From Montifringilla adamsi (Eukaryota; Chordata; Aves; Passeriformes; Passeridae): a stretch of 64,000 nt of DNA. The notes under the pieces were generated by a model that did not search any database, had not been told where the DNA came from, and was given only the letters and a program-made list of their open reading frames with translations. Shown here piece after piece: positions 13,282 to 26,562 of this stretch. A program made the position numbers and the translations under genes. The stretch is from the NCBI GenBank assembly GCA_017590115.1, contig JAGGNK010006892.1:12749736-12813735 (forward strand), given 5' to 3'. The first letter of the stretch is position 1; the number at the start of each line of letters is the position of its first letter.

Positions 13282-16200
13282 GCACTCAGACATGAGCAAT
13301 TTATTGACAACCTTAATAAGCAAAAACCCCTAAGACTTACTGGAAGTCTAAAGTTAAAAACTGAGAACTGTTATGCATATTACTGAAGATGCAGTAAGGA
13401 CCTATGTGACTTTCAAGCTTTTAACTCCAATTTGCAAAGAATTTAGGTTAATAGCCTTTTTAAAGCAAAGATCCTGCTAAAATACCAAATCAATGACAAT
13501 CTTTCAGAATTTTGAAAACTCTCCAGTATTTCTGGAGAAGATTTTCCCTATGCTCACTTCTGAATCATGGAAATAATAAAAAATATCAGACTTCCATTGA
13601 CTGTATAAATAAAGACGATCTTGCCAGAATATTTTCCTTTAAGAATAACAATTGAAAAGAAAATTTAAAATCTCAAATTGGGGTAAATACAGCAGAGGTA
13701 AACTTTTCCATGCAAGAAACCAAAGTACACTGTAATAATTCCCAGGGCTATGGCGTATTTGTATTTAACAAGCTATAGGCAGACAAAACTGGCATGTTGC
13801 TGCAGGAATAGTCACAAAATTCACACAAAGTCACAGAAACATTAGATTTGGAACCCAGTCAGGTATAGGAATGGCTACAGTAAAAATACACCATGAAGAA
13901 AGCAGCTGCAATCTACTATAACCTGTGCTGCAGGGCATGCTTTACTTCACAGTAATTCTAAGGTGTCACACTCAGCAAAAGCTGTCCAAGCTCCTTTGCA
14001 TCTCCCAAAGGGTGTGCAGGTGAACTGTTGGGCTGGCACAGTGCACGCCCTATGAACAACACCCGTGCCCTTATGGAAACATTCCCATGAAGCTGATTCT
14101 GAACATCCTACAGCTGATCCATGTACCTTTTTACTGTAAAACAGTAAAACATAAATCTGCATGAGTGCAACATTCACAAACTTGAAGCCATTCACTGAAA
14201 TTGTAACAAAGCCTTTGAAGCACTTTAAAAGTCAAGAGCATGGCCATCTCCTGGAGGGTGATCTTTGCATTAGAGATGTCAGGCGTTGCAGCCAGAGAGC
14301 AATTATTAAAGTTCTGCAGAGGTGAAGAAATATGGGCAAAGCCACAGAGAGTGAACAAGAACTGAAAGTTCATGCACTCTGCTATTTAATTAAGAACCTC
14401 TATGAAAAAAAATATTACTAAAAATGCTCTGTAGAAAAAAAAAAAACAAAAAGGTTAATTTAGCTTTGTTATAAAAGCAGTGTGGATGGGCTGTCATGAT
14501 GCCACCTTTTCTTCTGAAGGCAAAGATGACAGAGGGCAATGCAAGGCACACAGAGAGGTATTTAGCCGTGTCACCATAGGAACCGTTTTGCAGAAGTGTG
14601 TAGGAGCAAAAGAGCTTGAGCGATGGAAGCATTTAGTGATGGGGAAAAAACCAACCAACCAGTAACAAAAACCTCAAATGTAAGATCAGCTACAATGTAC
14701 TGTGGCTGGAAGACAGCTGAATCTGTGTGGTGCCTGAGTAAATCAAGATTAGAATAGAAGCCTGGTTCAATTCAATGCAAAGATGCTGCAGATGCAGAGT
14801 GAAATATGCAGTAATCACAGAAAGGAATTTTAAAGCAATCCAGAGACCTATACAACGAGAAAAAATACATATCTTCCACACATGGCAGTGGAAGCAAGCT
14901 GTGTTTCCTTGGAAACACCAAAACAAAAGTTATGTGACATTCAGTCAGCAGTGTTTCCTGAGACAGAATTAGACCTGCATTAAAAGTTTGACCTTAGTAT
15001 TACGTACATTTTATGTAAACCAGAGTAATTGCTCTGAAATGAGTAGAATAATTCTGGTGCAAAATAAGGAATTTGTTTTTCAAATATGGATTTAGTTTTA
15101 TTCACAAAGATTTGTTTTCATTATTATTTGAAAATGGGTCTACTCTAATTCTTACATTTTGTTGATAATTTGTGACATAAATCCAGTGTGGGATTTTCAG
15201 CACATATTCAAAGCACGTCAAATCAAATATTTTTGGTTCTGAGCCACCCTGAATGTCGTGGATGTAAAATGGCAGGGCAAAATGTTTAAGCTAATTCTTA
15301 TTCATAAAAAGCCCTATGTATGGAACATTGCTTTCAAAAAACACAGCAGCCAGAGAACCAACATAATCATCACACAATTAAAATAAAGAATCAAGAAATG
15401 CAAACTCATGCAATGGGCATCAGCTTTCCATACATGCCACCTCAAACCTCACAGCTTTCAACAGGCTTACTGGGTTGGGACAGAAGAATATTATAAGCTA
15501 AGCTATGATTAAGCTGAAGGGGAGAAAGAACATGAAGAACATGACCATTCCCACTGGTCTCATATGTCACCTGAGAGTCTCTTACACTAATGAAATCCTT
15601 CTCTGCCTAGGGCATGGTCATCTATATCCGAACCTTGCAAGAAACCACCAGGACCTAGATTAGTGTGGCTTAGCAGTACCTTCAATACTCTGCACAACAA
15701 TAAACACACACAAGATAACAACAAGTACATTTAAACAGGAGTAGAATGACTCCAGCCATCAGGGGAGTAACGTATTGGAACATTCTTGTAAGTAGAAGAA
15801 CTGGTGAAAAAATAAAATCTGAACAATTTTAATGGCACTCGTTCATTTTATGAAAAATTTAACTGCAATCACAGGAAACTGGAGCCTTTAGGGTCCTAAA
15901 AATATGCAGTTACTGGGATTATAATGAAAAACAATCAACACAATAAAAATTTTAGTTTAGTAAAGTCAGAAGAACTGGAAAAAACCCAAAAAGAATTGTT
16001 ACAGAGGATGAAATAGAAAATGGAACTACCTAGAATATTGAAAAAGGAGTAAATTACAGATTGGTGTATTAGAAGACTAGACAGAGATATTAAAATAGTT
16101 CAATATAGCTAAAACAATGAAGAAATGAGCTGAACATAGCTACAATTCTTTAGATAGTTTATTTACCTGATAGCTGTGAGCAATTAATTTATTCTTTCCA

Positions 16201-19200
16201 AATTATGTCCTTGTTAATTACAAATGGGACCAATGCCCATTTTACTAGACAGAGCTTATCTGAAACATAGCTAATGTCTCTAATGTCTCTAATTTGCTAC
16301 AGAGTGACTCTAAAGTGACTCTAAGCCAAAACTCTAGATTTGAAAAGGAGGTATTATTTGTAATGAACTTTTAAAACAGTTGATTTGATTTTTTTTTCTG
16401 AAAAAGAGAAATATAGTGACATTACTAAACATTAAATACAATTTAACTCATAAAGATTTCCATAGGAAGATTGCTGTGTGTTTTACCTCCTAGAAGGGAG
16501 GGAAAACACTTACTACATTAACTGATATTAGTTAAAGCAAAGTAGTGCTCTAAAAATGTGAAGGGATAAGAAAGAAAACAGAGACTTTTTAAAATGTTTT
16601 CCAGGCTGTAAAGCCCCCTAAGATGAGGACATGAAGGAGTCATATAGATAAAAAAACAGATAAAAAATGCAGGTGAGTGTGTGGTGAAATGAAATCAGGC
16701 ACGTTCAGCAGAGCAGCACCACCCTCAGAGCCTTCCCCAGAGGAAGCCACCTCACTGAGCACCCAGAAACACTGCCTCCTGACCCAGCAGCCTAGAAACA
16801 GCTTGTGTGTCTACTATTTACAAATTTTGGGTGGTGCCTGTTATTTATAATTTTTGTTATGTAGACATAAATTCTGAGGAAAAAAATCCATGAATTATAC
16901 ATTCCTTGATTCTGGTAGAGATGTGGTTTTACCAGTTAAGTTTATTTTTAACATTTTAGTGTGCCTAGGAAACTAATTAATTAGACTGGTACTTGGTTGT
17001 CCTATATAACAGAGAAAAAAGATGATCCTGCCTCAAAGTATAAAGTCCATATTAAGTTTGAGGGTTTTTTCTTTGTCAAATATGAAGGTCAAACTTTTAT
17101 GTTAAATTCCACTTCCTCCTTTGTACTCTGTCTGAAATGGATCGTGCTTCATGCAGTCATTAATTATCACTCATAAATATTCTTTATTTCATTAAAGCAA
17201 TTAAAATTGAACAAAGAATTAAAGGGCAGATTTTGGTTGCAGCACTGCATACTTATCCTGCTAATAGCTATAAAGCAGAATTTTTGTGTGTGCCTCTAAG
17301 ACTCCACCACAAAAACAACACAGACCAACCTGAGGAGGAGTACATGAGGTCTATATCCCAGCAGGTCCCTTTCCATAAATCCTGGAAGGAGTTAGAATTA
17401 ACCCAGACCCTTTGCATTCTCAGTGTAAACTGAAATTTAAACCACCTTAATCCAATTTAAAAAAGGCATTTCTGTTTCCTTGTCTTCTTCATCCCCATCA
17501 AAAGATATTATGTTCTAAGAAAATGCCAAGATCCAATCTAAACATGGGTTATGGTAATAGTTATATATTGCAGAAGTGGTAAATCTAAAAAGCAGCATAT
17601 GTAGACAGTGGATTCCGAGCTAAATTGTAGAAGGGGCAGGAACAAAAGGTGTACACAAGTGCCCCTCCACGTGTTTAGTGCCTTAGAGCAGAGCAGAGCA
17701 CGGCATGTCACACAGACTGCGATGCTGACCAGCATTCCTGATGCCCTTTCGGGTCCTGAAGGCTCGCCCTGGCATACTAACCTCCAAACGCAGAATACCA
17801 AGGCCAGTTTTGCCTTGGTTTCAAAAGATAGTCAACACAACTTCATAACGGTTTTGTTGAGTTTTCTATTGCCTTTTCTCCTGACAGATTTGGCTCTAAA
17901 GACTCTGAAGAGCTGCCACTGCAAACTTGAGTGTCCAGAATGCATGCTGCATTGCCATGTCTTCCTCAGGCTGAAGCTCTTTTCCATTACTGCTTTACAT
18001 TTGCGCTGCCCAGCATTCTAGCGCTGTCTTACAACAGCTTTTTTCCTGATACTCATTTGCCATTAAATCTTGACTATTAAAAAAACCAAAAAAAACCAAC
18101 TGGGTTTAAATGGTATAATTTTCTTAGATGTCCTTAAGGGCTTTTAATTGGAAGAGCTTTCTGCTGTCCATGCGGATGGATTCAGCTCAAGTTTGTTGAC
18201 TGGATCTGAGAACAAACTATAAATGGTTTGGACTGTGAAAATGATATTAGGACTGCTGGTTGGCCTTGTATCAACACATAGCATGGCTTATCATGTGATG
18301 TTGTATTTAGCCAACATTTTCATACCAAAACAAAGAAAACATTTTGTTCTTATCGGATATTTGAAATGGCCATACACATCAACTTGCTCAAATCCCAGTA
18401 TTGTATTTATTACTATAGCTTATCTCTCCTGTGAAAGAGTCCATTAATAAACAAATAATATTTAGACAGTCACATCATAACTGAAAAAAACACAGAAAAT
18501 GTCAAATGTTATAACTACACTCTAGTCATCAAGTTATATGAGAAAAATTTAGACCTTTTAAAATATTTTTTCTCTGTTCCTCTGTCCCTTCCTACTTCCA
18601 GCACTGACAACTTATTTTAGTTAAAGAGACAGTGAAACTTCTAAGTAACATAGTACAATGAGGTGGTTTGAGGCAGACCAGCCTCTTTACGGACATAAGG
18701 AATGGAAAAGAAAAATATTTCACATTAAAACAGCTCGTCACACCTGCTGCCTTACAGGACAGGGAGCCTGGGTGCTGAGCTTCATGAGTGAGCCCAAAAG
18801 CATAGTGTTTTTCTCCCTCCAGTCCTGGAGCAGATGGCAGGATTTCCTGATGTATAAAAAGGATTCAGAACTTTCTCTTCATACAAACTATATTTGTTCT
18901 TGGTTCAGATTTGAAGATCGAGTTGTAATAGCTCAACTCTATTTAGTCCCGTGCAGTGTCTAATATATACAGACTCTTACTGATTTACACAGAATGCTGT
19001 ACAGACTTTGAACACTTAATTTTACAAGAAAATCACACACTATCTGGACTATCTATGATTCAAGACATATTCTCAAAAATAAGAGAGAAAAAAATTTTCT
19101 AACTCTAATTAAACCTACGTAGTAAAAGCATTAGGGAAATTTCCCAGCCAGTACCAGTAGCATCCCCAACCAGTGATGCCAAATAAGTAATAATGTCAAT

Positions 19201-20922
19201 TCAAGGGCAATTCTACCCCTCATGGGTGCTTCCTCCAATGCCTACTGTCCTGAACAAAAATCTAAATTACTGAGAGGTAACATTATTTTTCATCTAAGAA
19301 GACTTTTAATGCAGTGCATATCAAATTGCTTTCCATGTCCTACAATGAATGGGAAATAAATAAGATTTTATTTGGTAGGATGGAGGAAGGAACTGTTCCA
19401 TTTAACACTGACAGGCAAACTCTTCAAAAGGAAATTTTGCAAATGCCTGACAGGACACAGGTACACTACACACTGTTGCAATGTGTAACTCCTAAAATCT
19501 ATGTTCACTTTTCCTTTCTCAGTGTTATTCCAAATACAAGCATGTGTAAATAATAATATCTATGGCCTCACTACTGTTTTTCCATCTGCTGCCAGAGTGT
19601 CTACAGAAGGTGCACCGTGTTAAAAGGTACACGTTGTGATCAACTAAAGCCAATGGTATAAACAAGGATTGCACACATTATGCTTTTCTGAATGCAGACA
19701 TGGATACATGCCATATTTTAAATCAATTAAGATATAATTTTAAAATATTATATTATTAACAAATTCAGAAGTAAAAAAAATCTGAATTTTTAAATATCAA
19801 CATTGATATAGCCAAAATATGTGCTGGTGATTTTACTCACGTGTTCCTATTTACTTAGCAAAAATCTTTAAATAGAACATGAAAACTCTTCAATGAGAAA
19901 TAAAAAAAGAAATTGAGCAAACTAGCACTCTTAAAAGTAAGTGCATTGGTGGATTTTCAACTGCATTAAATTGCATAAGTAAAAAGATTTTTTTTCACCT
20001 CTTCTTTTCAGACTCCAGTGCAAACAGATAAGAAAGGCTGGTATAGAACTGTTCAGTCTCTTTTAAACAAAATGCAAGGTAACAGAAAATCAGACTTTCT
20101 GACTTACAATTTCATTTTATTTGTACAGCATGGTGGTCTGTAATTCCAAAAAAAGGGTACTTGAAGGAATATGTTTTTGTCTGTTTTCATCTTAGCTAAA
20201 ATCCTGCCTGCCTCCTTTTTAGTAATTTGAACAAATCCTGTTGCATTCAGTGGAGACAGGACATTTCCTCCAACAAAGATCAGCACTTTTAAGCTCTTGT
20301 GCACCAAGCTCATGTGCAAGTGCAGTGTCAAGTGCAAGACTCTCTCTGGCTGTCTCAGCTTGTTGTTTGCCTATGCAAGACCTCATTTGTTTCCTACAGC
20401 TTTTTAGCTTTTTTTCCAAATCCCTACATTTTCCAAAAATATATCTGTAACAAACTTATTAACAGTAAATGGGTCCCAGTAACTAGGACACTCAGGTAAA
20501 CTTTTCAAGATGTTTCTGACCCCAGTTTAAAACAAACCTTCCACTCCCACTCCTCTGGGAGAGGTTATTTTAAATCTAGATCACTTTCATGAACAAGAAC
20601 AGAAAGTTATATTATTAGGTTCTTCTCACAGATCTGCAGTAGCAGATTGACAGTCAAATACCCATTACTGATACATTTCTTCAAAGGGAATAAACCTATA
20701 AATTAAATTAATTTCTCAGTCTTAATTGTGCTAAGGGGATGGTGGGTTTACTCATGGCCTTTACAATCTGCCATGGGATATCAGTCCTGTTCAGCAGAAT
20801 GCCTTATTTCTGTTAACTCAAGTGGGAAAGCACCAGGCAGCCTTTTGGTAGATGACTACATACAAATACAAATGCTTGAGGAATTATGCAGGAAAAGATC
20901 TGTTAAGCTTAAACACCCAAGG

Positions 20923-20923
<1 letters not shown>

Positions 20924-20955
<32 letters not shown>
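20924..20955. repeat. Poly(T) tract, 32 bases
   Basis: An uninterrupted run of 32 T in intron 4. Read on the minus strand it is a poly(A) run, but I recognise no processed gene copy on the side where its body would lie (20956 onward). Confidence 0.92.
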
Positions 20956-20956
<1 letters not shown>

Positions 20957-23631
20957 TGATTCACACATCACTTCTTTCAAAGAAGTAAGCCTCATGCTTT
21001 TTAATCTATGCAGGGATCAAAAACGATCTCTTTTTTTCTAATTCCACAACACATCATCAAACACTGATCATCTGTACAACTTTCACTTCAGCAGACACAA
21101 TTCAGAAACACATGCAGATTCTCTAAAAATGCTAATAACTCTTCAGCCTGTTAGGAAATGGAATCTGTTTTTCCTTCGCGTGTAATCCCTCTGCTTCCCC
21201 AGTGATGGGCGAAAGCTCTGCTTGAGCAGCAACCACTAACACTGCCTGCACAACCCACCGGATAAAGCAATTAACAGAGGGAAGCTTAAGGCCATCTCTG
21301 ATCTGGCAACCAGCTATTTCTGTCATAAATTTGAATATTGCATAGCTGGGAAAAGTATTACAAAAAAGCCTCCTTTCAGGAAAGGACCCTCAGCAGGAAA
21401 ATACACTTGCACCTGCTTAAAGAAGATTCCTGAGTACTGGCTCCTGTGAAGACTATTCAAGGGCATGAAAATTTGCAGTGGTGTTTCCATTACTTTGGAT
21501 CACTGACTGGCACAATTATTTTCAAACAACAGGGCTATTACAGCTAAAGGGTTGAGGCTTCTCACCAGGCAAGGTCCTGGAAGCCCTGAAGAACCTCTTT
21601 GTTCAAGGTGAAGCATATTGCACATATAAGCCTCGCCTACAGAGAGGGGACGAGGACTCCCTTTGCTCCAAACTGCTCATGAAACACAGATAATCTGAAG
21701 GGAATAACAGAAAAAGGTAGTCAAGCAGAGGGGTACATGTCCCAGAATGCTTTCTCAAAAGCATCTACTCTTCACAGCAAGTGAAGAGCCAGGGTCCTGG
21801 TTTAGAGAGCTGGTCATGAACAGTGGAGAGTATGAAAATGAGTGAAATGGTCAGAGAAGAAGACAGATATGCTCTTTGCTTTGCATATAGTCAGCTTATT
21901 TAACTACTCATTCACACAGTTAATTTGCAACATAATTTTAAAACACATTATTCTTCATCACAGCTCTTTGTTTTGAGAGAAAGTAGTGTTAGCTGTGTGC
22001 TAATACAGAATTTGACTGATCTGACTCAGTGATTCTCACCTGCAATGAGACTGGGATGGGCTAAATGGAACAAAAGGATATCTGAAACAATTTCAAAAAG
22101 CAAGAGCACTTCTGCAGGACTCAGGCATGCAGCAGTGGTCCTCACTCAGATGAGATATGGAAGAAGCCTGAGGTCTGAAATGGAGCTTCGAGTTGAGAAA
22201 CAAGAGCTCACCCAGATGTACCTCGACGGAATCAGTCTGGAGGCAGATGCACTTCTGTAAGATCATTAGCTCCTAACCAGCCACTCACACTCTGGAAGAA
22301 ACCTGGACAACTTCCATGCCCAAGGACCTCCTGAGGCTGCTTTCTGGTGATATGATTAGGCTGTTGACCCGCTGTTGGGGAAAGCTGCAGCACTGCTTGG
22401 CCAACAGCCCCTGGCAGCAGCATGGCTGGGGCATCCCATCACACTGTGACTTGGCTCCTCATTCACTGGCCACACGGCACCAGTGTAGAGGTGGATGGAG
22501 CTCACCCACAAATTCCATCAAAATACCACAGGGTGTATTTTAGAGCTCTTTGTGCGCCCACTATGCTCCTGGCCAGCCCTGCCAATGGCAAGCTCCATGT
22601 GCTGGAGCAATGGGCTAACACGTCTTTCCAAGTTTCACCCAGCAAGACTATTCCCACAGAGGCGCCTTCTCTGAGTGAAGATTCAATACCAAGAGCTTTG
22701 CTGATAGGATATTTCATAGGGAACATTTTTATCTGTGCCATAAAAAAGCCAACAGATGAAATTTGTCATTTCATCATCTCAAACACCTCACTCAGGTGTT
22801 GCTTCCCTCAGCAGACTGCATGTTAATTCCTTGTATATTATGAATTTGCAAAATAACTCCTGCTTATTAAGGTATATTAAGATTTATTATAACAAATATT
22901 TCCATGAAAACATCTTAAAACAATATCTTGGATCTGCCCTATTTTCTTAGATATTCTTTGGTCAAATTCTACTTGACTTCACACATAGCTTATATCCTTA
23001 CCTAGTAATCGCTCAGAGCAGCACTTGACAACTTCACTGTAAGATCTCTTAGGGAATGGAGCCTTTGGTTTAGCCTACAAAAGCCATTTGTAGCTTAAAA
23101 TAAATCCAGAAATAAGCATTTGGGTGGATGATCAATCAGTTCTTTCACCTCAGTTCTAGAGCTGTACTTTGGCTTAGATGCAAAACAACATGTTAGTCAC
23201 TTCTCATTATTAATTGGTGATTTTTTTGGACATTTCCCATAATTAATGCTACAATCTCTACTTTTACAGTGGCTATAGAAAGAATTCTTAAAATGTCAAT
23301 CAAATTAACACATTGAAAAATACGAAGCTTATACAACATTTTAAGTCACAATTTGTTGAATAGTAAATTCTTTTTTTAGACAAAAAGGCTTTTTTTTCTA
23401 AAAAAGAAAAGAGGAGGATTATTTATGATTGCATCTCTCTTAAACTAAAAAAATCAGCAATACAGTATTGACGACATTAACGACTCCTATTTAGAAACAA
23501 AAAAAGTCTAATTCCCAGAACATGCCATATGGATCACTTCTGTTACCAAAAGTTTCATACTCAAGGCATTTGTAGGAGCAGTCACCAAATGTAATTTCTG
23601 CACTTCATCATCATCATTGAAATTTTTTTTG

Positions 23632-23990
23632 TTTGGAAGGGGCACTAAAGACTATCTAATTATCTGCCATGGACAGGGACACCTTCACTAGACCAAGTTG
23701 CTCAGAGCCACACTGAATATGGTCTTGAACACTCCTAGCAATGGAGCATCCACAGCTTCCCTGGGAAACCTGTGCCCCACCACCCTCACAGGAACGAACA
23801 TCTATTCTAAACCTATTCTCTTTTCATTTTAGAGCCATTGCCCCTTGTCCTATCTCTACATGTCCTTGTAAAAAGTCCCTCTCCACCTCTTTTGTATACC
23901 CTTTTATGTACTGGAAGGTGTTATAAGGTTCTCCCCGGAGCCTTCTCTGCTCCAGGCTGAACATCCCCAGATCTCTCAATGCCAAATGAG
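23632..23990 (-). mobile_element. CR1 LINE fragment, ORF2 C-terminus and tail
   Basis: Read on the minus strand, this includes a decayed reverse-transcriptase C-terminal segment with LRDLGMFSLEQRRLRGE, matching the CR1 ORF2 signature LRELGLFSLEKRRLRGD. It continues through the non-coding tail to a diverged 3' end. Substitutions and the lack of a long frame show an old, inactive copy. Confidence 0.88.
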
Positions 23991-26540
23991 ATTTTATTTT
24001 CTTCTCCTTACTCAAAATAAATACCTTCTTCCAAAGCAATCCTGTTGAAACTGGGCTGATGATAACTAGTAAGGCAAATCAAGATGTAACATCTGTTATC
24101 CTGAGCAAAGGTACCAGGTTTTGGTCCCACAGAAGCAGCACAATACACTTAGCTTAGAATCATAATTTTATTTCAGTTATCATTTAGGGGTCAGGAGGTC
24201 ATGACCACAGCCACTAGTACTTCACTCTGGTTTTATGCTGTCATTTTGATATTCTTTGTTTTTACCCAACTGCACATCTGAGTGCACCAATATTCACACA
24301 ATGAATTGGTAACGTTCTCCTAAAAAAATGTGTAATTTCTGGACAGTGCAAACAGTGGGCTGCTAGGATGGTTCTTCAAGTCCTGCTAGTCCAGTGTAGC
24401 ACCCTGGTGTGTTCAACACATTCAGTGAGCCCCAATATAATTATATAACACCATGGGAAAAAAACAGAATTGAAGCAGTAAGTCAGTTATTTTTAAATAC
24501 TGTTTATGTATTTGTTAGTGTTATTCCCATGTCCTTGGAATTCTCTGTGGAGTTCCCCATCACCCAAAATGGTTCCAAAAGCCTTTCAGGACCCTCTGAT
24601 GCTGCTGAACAACCTCTCAGAGGTCTCTGCATTTTTGGCTGACAGAAAATATTCTCTGTTATTTTATACTCCTATTCCCAGGAACAAATGCCAGAAACTG
24701 AATGTTCAAGACACAGAACAGAAGTTATCCAATAACTGAATTTGAAGCCTTCCTGAGCAAAGAGGAAATAGACTGAATCAGCAGTCCTCTGAGATGAGTG
24801 AGAAAATTTGATGCTCTTTTAATGATATGTTCCATGCTTCTTTCACATGGAAATTAAACAACACTGCTTGTCTGCACGGCACTCACATCACTGCTTTAGA
24901 CAATATTTTTATAGCATACTTTCCTTTAAAATGAGAAACTAAATACAATTCAGTGAAGCTGAAAAATCGAAGTTCTTTCAATATGAAGTATCTCCTTTAA
25001 TACCTGCCAAGCACTGGTATTTTTCCCCTTGGGTCTCAGTGGAGCTGGAATTAACACAGCCTCATCTGTTCTTTTCTTGGTAGTTCTCCTTTACTGGCAG
25101 TAACAGAACTCTGAGAATACAGGAACTCTTCATTACTTTTGCCTGACTTCTACCAGGTGCAATGACCATGAAGGCAGAATGTACTTCCACAGGGGAGTCA
25201 TCCAAAAGTCTGCACAGCAAAGGACTCTGAGCTTGCCACAGCAAGCACAGCCAAAACAATCCCTAGGCTCTGTTAATCCATTCAAACATTTCCTCTGCTG
25301 GGTGTCTTTAAGGTAATCAAGCAGAAAATGCCAACAGTTTTATCAAAAAAAAAAGTAACAATTCTATTAAGTTAAACACTTAAAATAGAATTAATTTAGC
25401 ATTCACTGGAAAGTGTTACACTAATACAAAAAATCAGCCTGTGCTGTATTGTATGAGATCAGATTTAATATCATCCCTTTCTAAGCAAGGTTGTCCTGAT
25501 AAGGAGAAGCTGCTTGACAATTAAAATAAAACAACGTTGCTTCTGTGGGGGTGGGATCAAAAGGAGAATTTAAGCTGCAAAGACCCCTAACACCAGTGGA
25601 AGGAGGGAACATAAATGCATCCCCTGATCCACAGCTGGTGCCCATCCTGCAGCCCATGCCTCACCATGACTGAACTTCCCTGCTCGAACTGAGCCAGAAC
25701 AGCACCGTGAGCCGAGGTGCTGAGAGGGCCTACCCCACCACAGACAGAACAGAAAACAAGTCTGCCCCATTTTGCTGTCTTCCTCCAGCCATGGGGCAAG
25801 ACTTCACTTTGGGATAGCCATATCTCCCTTCAACAGCCATGAATGAGGACTTTGAAGTTATCTCAGTATGAGTATCTCTGCCCATTAAAATACCTGCTTA
25901 AGAAATTGATTTATTAATAGACTGTTTGTAAATTTCAGGTCATTCTTCAGACTCTTCCAAACACATCACAGGCCAAATATTTTTATGCTCTAAGCTTTTA
26001 TTTTATGAATTTTCAGAGGTGGTTATCTTTGAAACCTGTCAATGTAAGCCATCTTTTTTTTAAACGCTTCAATATATTATCTGTACTGTCTCAAGTACAA
26101 TCCTTTTGACCTGCATCTTCATCAGAACAGACATTATTAAAGCTACCAGTTCAACATTTGAAGAGGGAGGTACAAGACTGAAGTACTGAGTCATGACATG
26201 ATCAGATCCTACCAACTCCAGTGCTGACAGAAATCCACTACAGCCACTCCACTGGAATATTCCTACGAAGATATTGTCATATAGACACAGAAAATAATAG
26301 CGGAAACTGTTTTTATGAAGATCACACAATAACTACATAACAGCTCCTTCTAAGAAAGGGGAGAAAAGGATTAAATCTCTAAAGTGTCAAAGAAAAAGAA
26401 AGGTAATGCGAAAATGAAAAATGTTTTCATTCCTGTGATGGTTGCATAAATGATGCTCTTCCAGTGAGCCCAGAGCAGAATGAGAATCATTATAGAAAAA
26501 GCTGCTGTCTAGTGTGAACAAGAAGATTGATTTCTGTTCT

Positions 26541-26562
26541 TAGAAAGAAAGAAAGAAAAAGA
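26541..26562. repeat. (GAAA)n microsatellite
   Basis: About four tandem GAAA units ending in an A-rich stretch, in intron 4. Confidence 0.85.

Noticed and set aside
13815..13860. Possible CR1 tail (tcacagaaacattagatttg)
   Set aside because: Similarity is limited to about 20 bases and does not continue into tail sequence.
17608..18021. 137-codon plus-strand open frame
   Set aside because: No recognisable domain, no splice or promoter context, and composition like the surrounding intron; this length is not exceptional by chance in a 64-kb window.
22230..22700. Possible LTR or gene fragment in a moderately GC-rich patch
   Set aside because: No LTR ends, tail motifs or protein family could be recognised.
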